From the NCBI RefSeq assembly GCF_943733665.1, contig NZ_OX030782.1, positions 3,830,501-3,894,500 of the forward strand: a DNA stretch of 64,000 nucleotides, read 5' to 3'. Within the stretch, counting starts at the first letter, position 1. The number at the start of each line of letters is the position of its first letter. Of this stretch, positions 44,353-52,532 are shown one piece after another. The notes under the pieces were generated by a model. It was not told the DNA's origin, ran no database searches, and saw nothing but the letters and a program-made list of their open reading frames with translations. The translations under genes and the position numbers were made by a program. This stretch comes from Aquimarina sp. Aq107 (GTDB lineage Bacteria; Bacteroidota; Bacteroidia; Flavobacteriales; Flavobacteriaceae).

Positions 44353-45414
44353 TTATACTATTGCTTTTACTACTTCTTTTTTAGCTTCTTTTTTAGACCC
44401 ATCAAATCCTTCGACTCCTCCAACGGTAGTATATTTCATTACATATTTCTTGTCTGGAAATATTCTTTGGTAAGCACTTTGACACATAATGGCAGCTTCA
44501 TGAAATCCTGAAAGAATTAGTTTTAGCTTTCCTTTATACGTGTTAACATCTCCTATTGCATAAATACCAGGAATGTTTGTTTGGTAATCGTAGGAGTTAT
44601 CTACTTTTATTGCATTTTTTTCAATTTCTAATCCCCAATCACCTATTGGTCCTAGTTTTGGTGAAAGTCCAAATAAAGGAATAAAATAATCTGTATCAAC
44701 ATTGATGTCTCCCTCTGTTTTATGTTTGATCCCAACAGCTGTAATATGATCATCTCCTTTTAGTTCTTTAACTTCTGCTTGAGTGATTAAGTTTACTTTT
44801 CCTAACTTGGTTAATTCAGCAACTCTTTCTACAGAATCTAAAGCTCCTCTAAACTCATTTCTTCTATGTACTAGTGTTACTTCACTAGCTACATCTGCTA
44901 AGAAAATAGTCCAATCCAATGCAGAATCTCCTCCTCCAGCAATCACAACTCTTTTATCTCTATATACTTCTGGATCTCTAATAATGTAAGCAACTCCTTT
45001 ATCTTCAAAATCCGTAATATTTGGAATAGGTGGTTTTCGAGGTTCAAACGAACCTAATCCACCTGCAATTGCTACTACAGGAGCATTATGTTTTGTACCT
45101 TTATTGGTGGTTACCAAAAAGGTATCATCTTCCAACTTTTCAATAGTTTCTGCTCTTTCTCCCAATGTAAAACCTGGCTCAAAAGGCTTTATTTGTTCCA
45201 TCAAATTATTCACTAAATCACCAGCTAAAATCTCAGGAAAACCTGGAATATCATATATTGGCTTTTTAGGGTATATTTCAGAACACTGTCCTCCTGGTTG
45301 AGGCAATGCATCTATAAGATGTGTTTTTAACTTCAGTAATCCAGCTTCAAAAACAGTAAATAAACCTGTTGGTCCAGCTCCAATGATTAGAATATCAGTC
45401 TTGATCATGTTCAA
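44353..45414 (-). CDS. Thioredoxin-reductase-like ferredoxin-NADP(+) reductase
   Basis: 353 residues, FAD/NAD(P) two-domain fold. FAD-binding motif LIIGAGPTGLFTVFEAGLL near residue 8, PGGQCSEIYPKKPIYDIPG near 40, NAD(P)-binding motif AGGGDSALDWTIFLAD near 158, and AIGDVNTYKGKLKLI near 300. The active-site CxxC of true thioredoxin reductases is missing, as in ferredoxin-NADP reductases of the YumC type. Its start overlaps the precorrin-2 dehydrogenase gene by 20 bases (an ATG two codons later is an alternative). Together with the ferredoxin it likely supplies reducing power for sulfite reduction. Confidence 0.92.
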   Translation of the reverse strand: MNMIKTDILIIGAGPTGLFTVFEAGLLKLKTHLIDALPQPGGQCSEIYPKKPIYDIPGFPEILAGDLVNNLMEQIKPFEPGFTLGERAETIEKLEDDTFLVTTNKGTKHNAPVVAIAGGLGSFEPRKPPIPNITDFEDKGVAYIIRDPEVYRDKRVVIAGGGDSALDWTIFLADVASEVTLVHRRNEFRGALDSVERVAELTKLGKVNLITQAEVKELKGDDHITAVGIKHKTEGDINVDTDYFIPLFGLSPKLGPIGDWGLEIEKNAIKVDNSYDYQTNIPGIYAIGDVNTYKGKLKLILSGFHEAAIMCQSAYQRIFPDKKYVMKYTTVGGVEGFDGSKKEAKKEVVKAIV

Positions 45415-45997
45415 CTTCTTTTTTTCCTATTAATCCTTTGGTAAATTCATTAAGTGTTTCCACTTTTTCTTCGAAATCACCTTTTATTGTTTTTCTATAT
45501 TCGTTTAAATTCTTAACTAAATCATCTATATTTTCTGGAATTACTTCTTCGAAAAACTGACGTAGTCGTTTTGCTGTTGTTGGTGACTTTCCATTTGTAG
45601 AAATAGCCACTTTTACATTTCCTTTGGTTACAATACCTCCCATATAAAAATCACAATATGGAGGATTGTCCGCTACATTCACCAATTTACTTCTTTTCCT
45701 ACAGTCTTTATAAACTTGCACATTAACTTCTGGAACATCTGTAGTAGCAATCACAATATGTTTCCCTTTAAGAAAACGTCTGTGATATTTCTTTTTAATC
45801 ATTTCTACTCCAAACTTATTGGCTAAAGTAATTGTATCGCCTCTATACATTGGAGACACCATTGTTACTTTAGCATCTGGACTAGATTTTAGTAAGAACG
45901 TAAGTTTTTCTTCGGCTACATTTCCTCCTCCTACAATTAGGATCTCAAGGTTTTTAACTTTCAGAAAAACCGGATATAAATTATTTCTTTCTTCCAT
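45395..45997 (-). CDS. Precorrin-2 dehydrogenase / sirohydrochlorin ferrochelatase
   Basis: 200 residues, Met8p/CysG-N type. NAD-binding motif LEILIVGGGNVAEEKLTFLL near residue 17 and the conserved NVADNPPYCDFYMGGIV near 105 with an Asp-containing catalytic region. ISTNGKSPTTAKRLRQFFEE near 130 is typical. It oxidises precorrin-2 and inserts Fe to make siroheme, the cofactor of the sulfite reductase upstream. It lies 21 bases after the methyltransferase gene cobA. Confidence 0.93.
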   Translation of the reverse strand: MEERNNLYPVFLKVKNLEILIVGGGNVAEEKLTFLLKSSPDAKVTMVSPMYRGDTITLANKFGVEMIKKKYHRRFLKGKHIVIATTDVPEVNVQVYKDCRKRSKLVNVADNPPYCDFYMGGIVTKGNVKVAISTNGKSPTTAKRLRQFFEEVIPENIDDLVKNLNEYRKTIKGDFEEKVETLNEFTKGLIGKKEVEHDQD

Positions 45998-46018
45998 TTC
46001 TACACCTATCCTGAACTA

Positions 46019-46786
46019 TCAAGATACGATTTCTTCTTTTACTTCTCTATAAATCGAAGCTAATTTTGCTCTTTGCTCTACTACTTCTCCAATTACAATA
46101 ATCGCAGGTGATGATAGTTTTTTATCCGATACAACCTGTTCTATTGTCTTTATTGAACCAAATCCAAATTGCTCATTTTCAGTAGTTCCATTCTGAATAA
46201 TAGCAACTGGAACATCCTCTTTATTTTCGGCTGCAAAGATACTAACTATTTCGCTTAACTTGCTCATCCCCATTAAAATTACCACAGTTGCATTTGATTT
46301 AGCTGCCAGGCAAACATCCTGCGATAATTTATGGGATTTAGTAGTTCCTGTAATTACCCAAAAGCTCTCGGAAGATCCTCTTTTTGTTAATGGAATTCCT
46401 TGATATGCCGGAACTGCTAAAGACGATGATATCCCTGGCACCATATTAGTGTCGATACCAAATTTTTGAACATAGTCAATTTCTTCAGCTCCTCTTCCAA
46501 AAATAAATGGATCTCCTCCTTTTAATCGTATTACGTGTCCATGGCTTTTGGCTCTGCTAACAATTAACTCATTAATCTGTTCCTGTTGATATGCATAACA
46601 TCCTTTTCTTTTTCCTACAAATATCTTTTCAGCTTTAGGCGCATATTCTAATAAGGATTCATTGATAAGTGCATCATACAACACCACATCAGCAGACTCC
46701 AATGCTTTAATAGCTTTTAATGTAATCAAATCTGGATCTCCTGGTCCTGCCCCGACTACTGTGAGTTTTGGTGTTTTAGTACTCAT
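46019..46786 (-). CDS. cobA: Uroporphyrinogen-III C-methyltransferase
   Basis: 255 residues. SAM-dependent methylation of uroporphyrinogen III to precorrin-2, first step to siroheme. Landmarks: VGAGPGDPDLITLKAIKAL near residue 12, RLKGGDPFIFGRGAEE near 88, and VPGISSSLAVPAYQGIPLT near 117. It lies directly after the sulfite reductase gene and before the ferrochelatase/dehydrogenase gene, completing the siroheme supply. Alternative names for the same enzyme are SumT and the CysG C-terminal half. Confidence 0.96.
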   Translation of the reverse strand: MSTKTPKLTVVGAGPGDPDLITLKAIKALESADVVLYDALINESLLEYAPKAEKIFVGKRKGCYAYQQEQINELIVSRAKSHGHVIRLKGGDPFIFGRGAEEIDYVQKFGIDTNMVPGISSSLAVPAYQGIPLTKRGSSESFWVITGTTKSHKLSQDVCLAAKSNATVVILMGMSKLSEIVSIFAAENKEDVPVAIIQNGTTENEQFGFGSIKTIEQVVSDKKLSSPAIIVIGEVVEQRAKLASIYREVKEEIVS

Positions 46787-46839
46787 TTTTTATTTACTTA
46801 TTGTCTTTATTTTAAATATTTTACAACCCTGTAAAGATA

Positions 46840-48930
46840 TTATACATTTTCTACTTCGAGTGCTCTAAATGCTTGCACTTTTTGCAAAAATTGCCCTGCT
46901 TTTTTAATATAATCCACTGCAAAATCCTTGCTCGGTGCATTTTTTTGAATCTGATATATCAAATCCGCGAACGTTCCATCAAGATTGATCTTCCCACTTA
47001 CCACAAATTCTGTATCAAATTGACTTATAATACTCGCATGTGTATTTGTTTTCTTGTTCTCTGCAAGCAATAATGCTTTAGCGGAATTAACTAAAGAACT
47101 ATATGCATGATATATAGCATCAGAATATACTTCATTCTCAAAAGATACTTTTGCATTTTCTATCTTTTCTTCACTTTCTAAAAATAATGTTGCTATTAAA
47201 TCAATTACTACACCAGCACATTCTCCAATCCCTATTGCTTTTACATACTCTTGTTCAGTCCCCCAGTCTATAAAATCTTCTTGAGTTAAATTTTCCACAT
47301 TGGACAAATCCGTAAGTAAGTTATAAAAATACTTTTCTCCTTTGTCTTCATAATATGCTACAAAGGTCTTACCATTTGCATTTTCTTCATAATCATCTAA
47401 AATTCTACGTAATGCTTCTGGGCCCCTTCTACTAGGAATTTTTACTACTTTATCTGCAAAACGACCTTTTCCATCACCCAAGTTTCCTCCTCCAAGCAAT
47501 ACTTGTAATGCTGGAGCTACTAATTTATCTTTTGTTCTTACTGACATTCCCTGAAAACCAATATTAGCCATATTATGTTGACCACAGGCGTTCATACATC
47601 CACTAATCTTAATTACCAGATCCTCTTTTTGTAAATATTGAGGGTATTCAGTTTTTATAACTCTTTCTAATTCTTCGGCAATACCAGTACTACTAGCAAT
47701 ACCTAGGTTACAGGTATCAGTTCCTGGACAAGCAGTAATATCAACCGCTTTATTATATCCTGCTTCTACAAATCCTAATTTTTCTAATTCTTGATAGAAA
47801 AATGGAAGCAATCCTTCTTTTACAAAAGGAATTAAAATATTCTGACGAAGAGATAATCTTATTTCTCCTGCAGCATATTTCTCTACTAAATCAGCTAATA
47901 ACCTGGCTTTATCTGTGTAAAAATCACCCAATAAAACTTTAACCCCAATTGCTACATATCCTTCTTGTTTTTGTTGGATTACGTTAGTAGATTTCCATAA
48001 ATCAAAAGCTTTTTGGTTCTTAACCTCTACCTCAGGAATTTTAACCGATACCGGAATTGATGCTACATAAGCTTCTGCATCAATGGAAACTGTTTTCTGC
48101 GCAATTGCTTGTTGTTCTGCTTCTACTAATTCTTTAAAAGCTTCTACACCAATATCCTTTACCAAGAACTTCATTCTTGCTTTTGCTCTACTCTTACGTT
48201 CTCCATGACGATCAAAAATCCTCAAAACTCCTTCCATTAAAGGAATAATCTTATCGGTCGGCAAGAAGCTATATAATTCATCTGCATGTCTCGGTTGCGA
48301 ACCTAATCCTCCTGCAAGCATCACTTTAAACCCTCTTACCCCATTTTCTATTTTGGCAATAAAACCAAGATCATGCATATAAGATAATCCAGTATCTTCT
48401 TCTGTTCCTGAAAAAGACACCTTGAATTTACGTCCCATTTCCTGACATATTGGATTTCTTAAAAAGAAATGAAACAACGCATCTGCATATGGAGACACAT
48501 CAAACGGTTCCTTTGGGTCAACTCCCGCAGTTTCTGAAGCAGTAACGTTACGAACCGTATTACCGCAAGCTTCTCTAAGTGTTACATCATCTCTTTCTAA
48601 CTCTGCCCAAAGCTCAGGAGTTCTATTTAAATCCACATAATGGATCTGAATATCTTGTCTTGTTGTTATATGCAATCTACCTCTAGAATATTCATCTGAA
48701 ACGTCACAAATTCTTCGTAATTGATTGCTCAACACCTTACCATAAGGTAATTTAATACGAATCATCTGCACACCTTCTTGTCTTTGTCCGTATACTCCAC
48801 GAGCTAGACGTAGGCTACGAAACTTCTCTTCATCAATCTTCCCTTTATGGAATTGCTCTATTTTATTCGCTAATTCGATAATGTCCTTTTCGACAATTGG
48901 GTTTTCTATTTCTGTTCTAAAACTTTGCAT
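46840..48930 (-). CDS. Ferredoxin-type sulfite reductase fused to a HEPN-like domain
   Basis: 696 residues. Siroheme/4Fe-4S sulfite (or nitrite) reductase in the first roughly 560 residues: RLARGVYGQRQEGVQMIR near 42, RLHITTRQDIQIHYV near 86, and the cluster Cys residues in ACPGTDTCNLG near 398 and SGCMNACGQHN near 441. The remaining part (about 570-690) is all-helical and reads like a HEPN domain (YSDAIYHAYSSLVNSAKALL, then DYIKKAGQFLQKVQAFR). HEPN domains are known from RNases and nucleotidyl-transferase partners, but I do not see an Rx4-6H RNase motif here. Flavobacterial homologues with this architecture are known. Genes for its siroheme (two downstream) and electron donors (ferredoxin reductase, ferredoxin) follow. 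Confidence 0.93.
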   Translation of the reverse strand: MQSFRTEIENPIVEKDIIELANKIEQFHKGKIDEEKFRSLRLARGVYGQRQEGVQMIRIKLPYGKVLSNQLRRICDVSDEYSRGRLHITTRQDIQIHYVDLNRTPELWAELERDDVTLREACGNTVRNVTASETAGVDPKEPFDVSPYADALFHFFLRNPICQEMGRKFKVSFSGTEEDTGLSYMHDLGFIAKIENGVRGFKVMLAGGLGSQPRHADELYSFLPTDKIIPLMEGVLRIFDRHGERKSRAKARMKFLVKDIGVEAFKELVEAEQQAIAQKTVSIDAEAYVASIPVSVKIPEVEVKNQKAFDLWKSTNVIQQKQEGYVAIGVKVLLGDFYTDKARLLADLVEKYAAGEIRLSLRQNILIPFVKEGLLPFFYQELEKLGFVEAGYNKAVDITACPGTDTCNLGIASSTGIAEELERVIKTEYPQYLQKEDLVIKISGCMNACGQHNMANIGFQGMSVRTKDKLVAPALQVLLGGGNLGDGKGRFADKVVKIPSRRGPEALRRILDDYEENANGKTFVAYYEDKGEKYFYNLLTDLSNVENLTQEDFIDWGTEQEYVKAIGIGECAGVVIDLIATLFLESEEKIENAKVSFENEVYSDAIYHAYSSLVNSAKALLLAENKKTNTHASIISQFDTEFVVSGKINLDGTFADLIYQIQKNAPSKDFAVDYIKKAGQFLQKVQAFRALEVENV

Positions 48931-49037
48931 TTTCTTTCGTATTACAACCTTTAAAAAAGGACATACTTATGACTTTTGTATAAAGGTTTTTTAATTCTAA
49001 AAATTCTTGTTTTTTCTTATCAGTAAAAGATTTTTAT

Positions 49038-50285
49038 CTATTGAATAAAACCTACTCCTGAAGTATTATTGGTTTGAGAATCTATTAATATAAATGACCC
49101 TGAAGCTTTATTCTTACTATAAGAATCGATAGCCAAAGGTTTACTTAATTGTATTTGAACTTTTCCTATTTCATTTAGACTTAGTGAATTCTTAGCGGTA
49201 TCTTCTCCAGAAAAATCAGTAGCAACTGTTCCACTAATATTCTTCACTTTTGCTAAAACTCTACTACTTCCACTTTGGATGAAATAATTTGTTCCAGGAT
49301 TTAGGTCTTTATTATCCATCCAACAAATTGTTGCGGTTAATTGCTTTTCTACCTTAGGCTTCTCCGACGATTTTACAATCATATCACCACGACTTACATT
49401 TACATCATCTTCTAATGTAATCGTACAAGAACTACCTCTACCTGCTGTATCAAATTTTTGATCAAAAAAGAAAATCTCTTTCACTTTGGATGTTGTTAAA
49501 GAAGGTAAAATTGTTACCTCATCACCTACAGAAATATCTCCTCCATATAATTTACCAGCATATCCTCTAAAATCATGAAATTCATCTTTTTTAGGTCGAA
49601 TTACTGTTTGTATTGGGAAACGAACTTCTGCTTTTTCATACACATCTTGCGCATCCAATTCTTCTAAATGTTCTAGTAATGTTTGACCATTATACCAAGG
49701 AGTATTCTTTGATTTATCTACAACATTATCACCTTGCAAAGCACTAACCGGAATAAAAGTGATGTTTTGTTCTTTGTAATCACTTTTAGCTATCAACTTT
49801 TCAAAATCTTCTTTGATCGCCTCATATTTATCCTGAGAAAAATCAACCAAATCCATTTTGTTTACCGCCACAATCACATCTTTTACTCTCAATAAATTAT
49901 TAATAAAAAAGTGACGATATGTTTGTTCAATTACCCCTTTTCTAGCATCAACCAGAATAATCGATGCCTGAGAAGTCGAAGCTCCAGTAACCATATTTCT
50001 GGTATATTCTATATGACCAGGAGTATCAGCTATAATGTAACTTTTCGTTTTTGTAGAAAAATAAATATGCGCTACATCAATAGTAATACCTTGTTCCCTT
50101 TCTGCAACTAATCCATCAGTAGCTAACGAAAAATCTAAGTAATCAAAGCCATTAGCTTTGCTTCTAGTTTCGATTGCTTCTAGTTTATCTGTTGTTAATG
50201 ACTTTGTATCGTATAAAATACGCCCAATCAAGGTACTCTTACCGTCATCTACACTTCCTGCTGTTGCTATTTTTAATACGTCCAT
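49038..50285 (-). CDS. cysN: Sulfate adenylyltransferase subunit 1 (GTPase)
   Basis: 415 residues. EF-Tu-like GTPase that drives formation of adenosine 5'-phosphosulfate with CysD. G1 TAGSVDDGKSTLIGRILYD near residue 8, G3 ADTPGHIEYTRNMV near 90, and G4 NKMDLVDF near 143. It lacks an additional C-terminal APS kinase (CysC) domain, and no kinase gene is nearby. It is 157 bases downstream of cysD. Length is shorter than E. coli CysN (475). Confidence 0.96.
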   Translation of the reverse strand: MDVLKIATAGSVDDGKSTLIGRILYDTKSLTTDKLEAIETRSKANGFDYLDFSLATDGLVAEREQGITIDVAHIYFSTKTKSYIIADTPGHIEYTRNMVTGASTSQASIILVDARKGVIEQTYRHFFINNLLRVKDVIVAVNKMDLVDFSQDKYEAIKEDFEKLIAKSDYKEQNITFIPVSALQGDNVVDKSKNTPWYNGQTLLEHLEELDAQDVYEKAEVRFPIQTVIRPKKDEFHDFRGYAGKLYGGDISVGDEVTILPSLTTSKVKEIFFFDQKFDTAGRGSSCTITLEDDVNVSRGDMIVKSSEKPKVEKQLTATICWMDNKDLNPGTNYFIQSGSSRVLAKVKNISGTVATDFSGEDTAKNSLSLNEIGKVQIQLSKPLAIDSYSKNKASGSFILIDSQTNNTSGVGFIQ

Positions 50286-50442
50286 CCCTTTTATTTTGGT
50301 TGGTGGTTGATATTTATTAATTGGCCATAACCAATTTAAAACTATCCTGATTATTTTATTCTAATTCAAAATATCTTTTAAGTTTTGGATTCCAGCATAT
50401 ATTTAGACAAGCTCAATATGACACACTGGAATGACAAAAAAA

Positions 50443-51381
50443 TTAAAAGTACCCTTGTTGTTTTCTTTTTTCCATCGCTGCTTCAGATCTTTTATCATCA
50501 ATACGAGCTCCTCTTTCGGAAATTGTTGATTCTCGAATCTCTAAAACCACCTTATCAATAGTAATTGCATCTGAAAGCACTGCCGCTGTACATGACATAT
50601 CGCCTACAGTACGAAATCTAACTAATCGTTCCTCTACTAATTCATCATCTTCTCTATGCACGACATCATCTTCTGCCGACCAGATCATACCGTCTCTTAT
50701 AAATGTTTTTCGTTTATGTGCAAAATATATAGAAGGGATTTCGATTCCTTCTTTTTGGATATAACTCCAAACATCAAGTTCTGTCCAATTACTAATCGGA
50801 AATACACGAACATTCTGACCTAAATCAATTTTACCATTAAGATGATCAAAAAGCTCTGGTCGTTGGTTTTTTTCATCCCACTGACCAAAATCATCTCTCA
50901 CAGAAAATATACGTTCTTTTGCTCTCGCTTTTTCTTCATCCCTTCTTGCTCCGCCAATTGCTGCATCAAATTTAAATTCTTCCAACGCATCAAGAAGTGT
51001 AGTCGTTTGCAAACTATTACGACTAGCATACTTACCTTTCTCCTCTATTACTTTACCTTGATCAATAGAATCCTGAACATTACGAACTATTAATTCTACT
51101 CCAAGTTCTTTTACCAAACGATCTCTAAACTCAATGGTTTCAGGAAAGTTATGCCCTGTATCAATATGTAAAAGTGGAAAGGGAATCTTACCTGGATAAA
51201 ATGCTTTTTGCGCTAATCTTACTAGGGTAATAGAATCTTTACCTCCTGAAAAAAGTAATACAGGCTTTTCAAATTGGGCCACGACTTCTCTAAAAATATA
51301 AATCGCCTCACTTTCTAAAGGATTCACTTTTAGCACTTTTGCATCCACAATTTGTTCTTTTATATGTTCAATTACTTCCAT
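50443..51381 (-). CDS. cysD: Sulfate adenylyltransferase subunit 2
   Basis: 312 residues. ATP-sulfurylase catalytic subunit, an N-type ATP pyrophosphatase: LLFSGGKDSITLVRLAQKAF near residue 43 (P-loop), HIDTGHNFPETIEFRDRL near 73, and GGARRDEEKARAKERIFSVR near 140. C-terminal RISERGARIDDKRS-like end (SERGARIDDKRSEAAMEKRK). Partner of CysN encoded next; 31 bases after cysH. Confidence 0.97.
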   Translation of the reverse strand: MEVIEHIKEQIVDAKVLKVNPLESEAIYIFREVVAQFEKPVLLFSGGKDSITLVRLAQKAFYPGKIPFPLLHIDTGHNFPETIEFRDRLVKELGVELIVRNVQDSIDQGKVIEEKGKYASRNSLQTTTLLDALEEFKFDAAIGGARRDEEKARAKERIFSVRDDFGQWDEKNQRPELFDHLNGKIDLGQNVRVFPISNWTELDVWSYIQKEGIEIPSIYFAHKRKTFIRDGMIWSAEDDVVHREDDELVEERLVRFRTVGDMSCTAAVLSDAITIDKVVLEIRESTISERGARIDDKRSEAAMEKRKQQGYF

Positions 51382-51412
51382 GTAATTTAATCTTTTTTTT
51401 ATATATCTTGAC

Positions 51413-52039
51413 CTAATTAGTATGAATCCCGCATTCTCTATTATCTAGAACTTTTGTTGGATCGAAATACTTAAATTCATTTGGTAAATTATGTTGTTCC
51501 AAATACACATCTAACTCTGCATCACTATAGTAATAAAAAGGGCTTACTTTTAAAACTCCATCATTACCCAAACTCAAAATATCTAATGAATCTCTTAATG
51601 CCGTTTGTCCTTTTCGAAGATTGGTAAACCATACATCCGGTTTAAAATCATTCATAGCTCGTTTAAAAGGTTCTAGCTTTACTTGTTGTGTGAAAATTTT
51701 ATGTTTAGGATCATCAATATCAGGAATACCCATCACTACATCCCTATGCGCAGCTGTTTGTTTTGGAACGTACAATTGTACATTAAGTTTAAGTAAATTA
51801 ATCACTTCTTCGGCATGCTTATATGTATTAGGTGTATTGTATCCAGAGTCACACCAGATAACAGGAATATCAGATAATGCTTTAGAACTCACATTAAGAA
51901 TAGCAGCTTCATACGGTCTAAAATTAGTAGTTACCACTGGGGTTTTCGCATTTAAAACAGCCCACCGCGTAATCTCTAAAGGAGTTTTATCCTTTAAAGT
52001 GTTATTCAAGTTCTGTATTTCTTTTTCTGTAAATTTCAT
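51413..52039 (-). CDS. cysH: Phosphoadenylyl-sulfate reductase family protein
   Basis: 208 residues, shorter than the usual 230-250. Adenine-nucleotide alpha-hydrolase fold: VIWCDSGYNTPNTYKHAEEV near residue 79, WFTNLRKGQTALRDSL near 147, and the catalytic Cys in the C-terminal NRECGIHTN. The two Cys pairs that hold a 4Fe-4S cluster in APS-reducing members are absent, which favours PAPS specificity. Yet no APS kinase gene is in the cluster. The segment before ECGIH is also shortened. It is followed by cysD in 31 bases and preceded by the DUF2061 gene (52 bases). Confidence 0.93.
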   Translation of the reverse strand: MKFTEKEIQNLNNTLKDKTPLEITRWAVLNAKTPVVTTNFRPYEAAILNVSSKALSDIPVIWCDSGYNTPNTYKHAEEVINLLKLNVQLYVPKQTAAHRDVVMGIPDIDDPKHKIFTQQVKLEPFKRAMNDFKPDVWFTNLRKGQTALRDSLDILSLGNDGVLKVSPFYYYSDAELDVYLEQHNLPNEFKYFDPTKVLDNRECGIHTN

Positions 52040-52091
52040 TTTCTAAATTCTTTTTCTATTACTTCCTATTTAACCAGAAGTAAACCAGCAA

Positions 52092-52358
52092 TTATCTTCC
52101 CCATTTAATACGGTTCCAAATTCTTTCGTGAAAAAAGTAAAGGATCATTTTTGTTACAAAATCAATTGATGCGATAGATGTAGCCAATGCTATTTCGCCA
52201 GTTAACACATAAGAAACGATTAATGTGTCCAACGTGCCAACTACTCTCCAACTTATAGCCTTGGCGATACTTCGTAACGGTTTCTCCGAAGTCCTATCAG
52301 TCTCATACGATGTTTTCTTCGTAGCTACTTTATCTAATATCATTTGATCTACAATCAT
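52092..52358 (-). CDS. DUF2061 membrane protein, first gene of the sulfate cluster
   Basis: 88 residues. DUF2061 domain: PLRSIAKAISWRVVGTLDTL near residue 27, two membrane segments (about 40-60 and 62-80, with the pattern VSYVLTGEIALATSIASIDF), and FHERIWNRIKWGR at the C-terminus. The family often sits beside sulfate-assimilation genes in Bacteroidetes. Its molecular role is unknown. It is 52 bases upstream of cysH, so it leads the operon. Confidence 0.9.
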   Translation of the reverse strand: MIVDQMILDKVATKKTSYETDRTSEKPLRSIAKAISWRVVGTLDTLIVSYVLTGEIALATSIASIDFVTKMILYFFHERIWNRIKWGR

Positions 52359-52370
52359 TTTTTACTCTAA

Positions 52371-52399
52371 AACCTATTACCCTATCGGAATAGTAGGTT
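52371..52399 (-). promoter_or_regulatory. Candidate operator or hairpin upstream of the sulfate operon
   Basis: AACCTA (52371-52376) with TAGGTT (52394-52399) encloses CTAT-CGGA-ATAG (52382-52393), a nested dyad. It lies 13-41 bases before the DUF2061 ATG. Such a palindrome in front of sulfur genes could be a repressor site (for example Rrf2 or another sulfur regulator) or an mRNA hairpin. The regulator is unknown. Confidence 0.5.
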
Positions 52400-52532
52400 A
52401 TTAAACAAATGTATATATAAAAATCTATTTCTTAGTCTTAAAAACTTTAAAAAATTACTAGAAATGAAAGAATTATGATATTATTAATAAAAAGCCTAGT
52501 GAATTAGTAGATTATTATTTAGTCAAGTCATC

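Noticed and set aside
51621..52046. Plus-strand frame of 141 codons
   Set aside because: Fully antisense to cysH, a clear gene; its hydrophobic look follows from the reverse complement.
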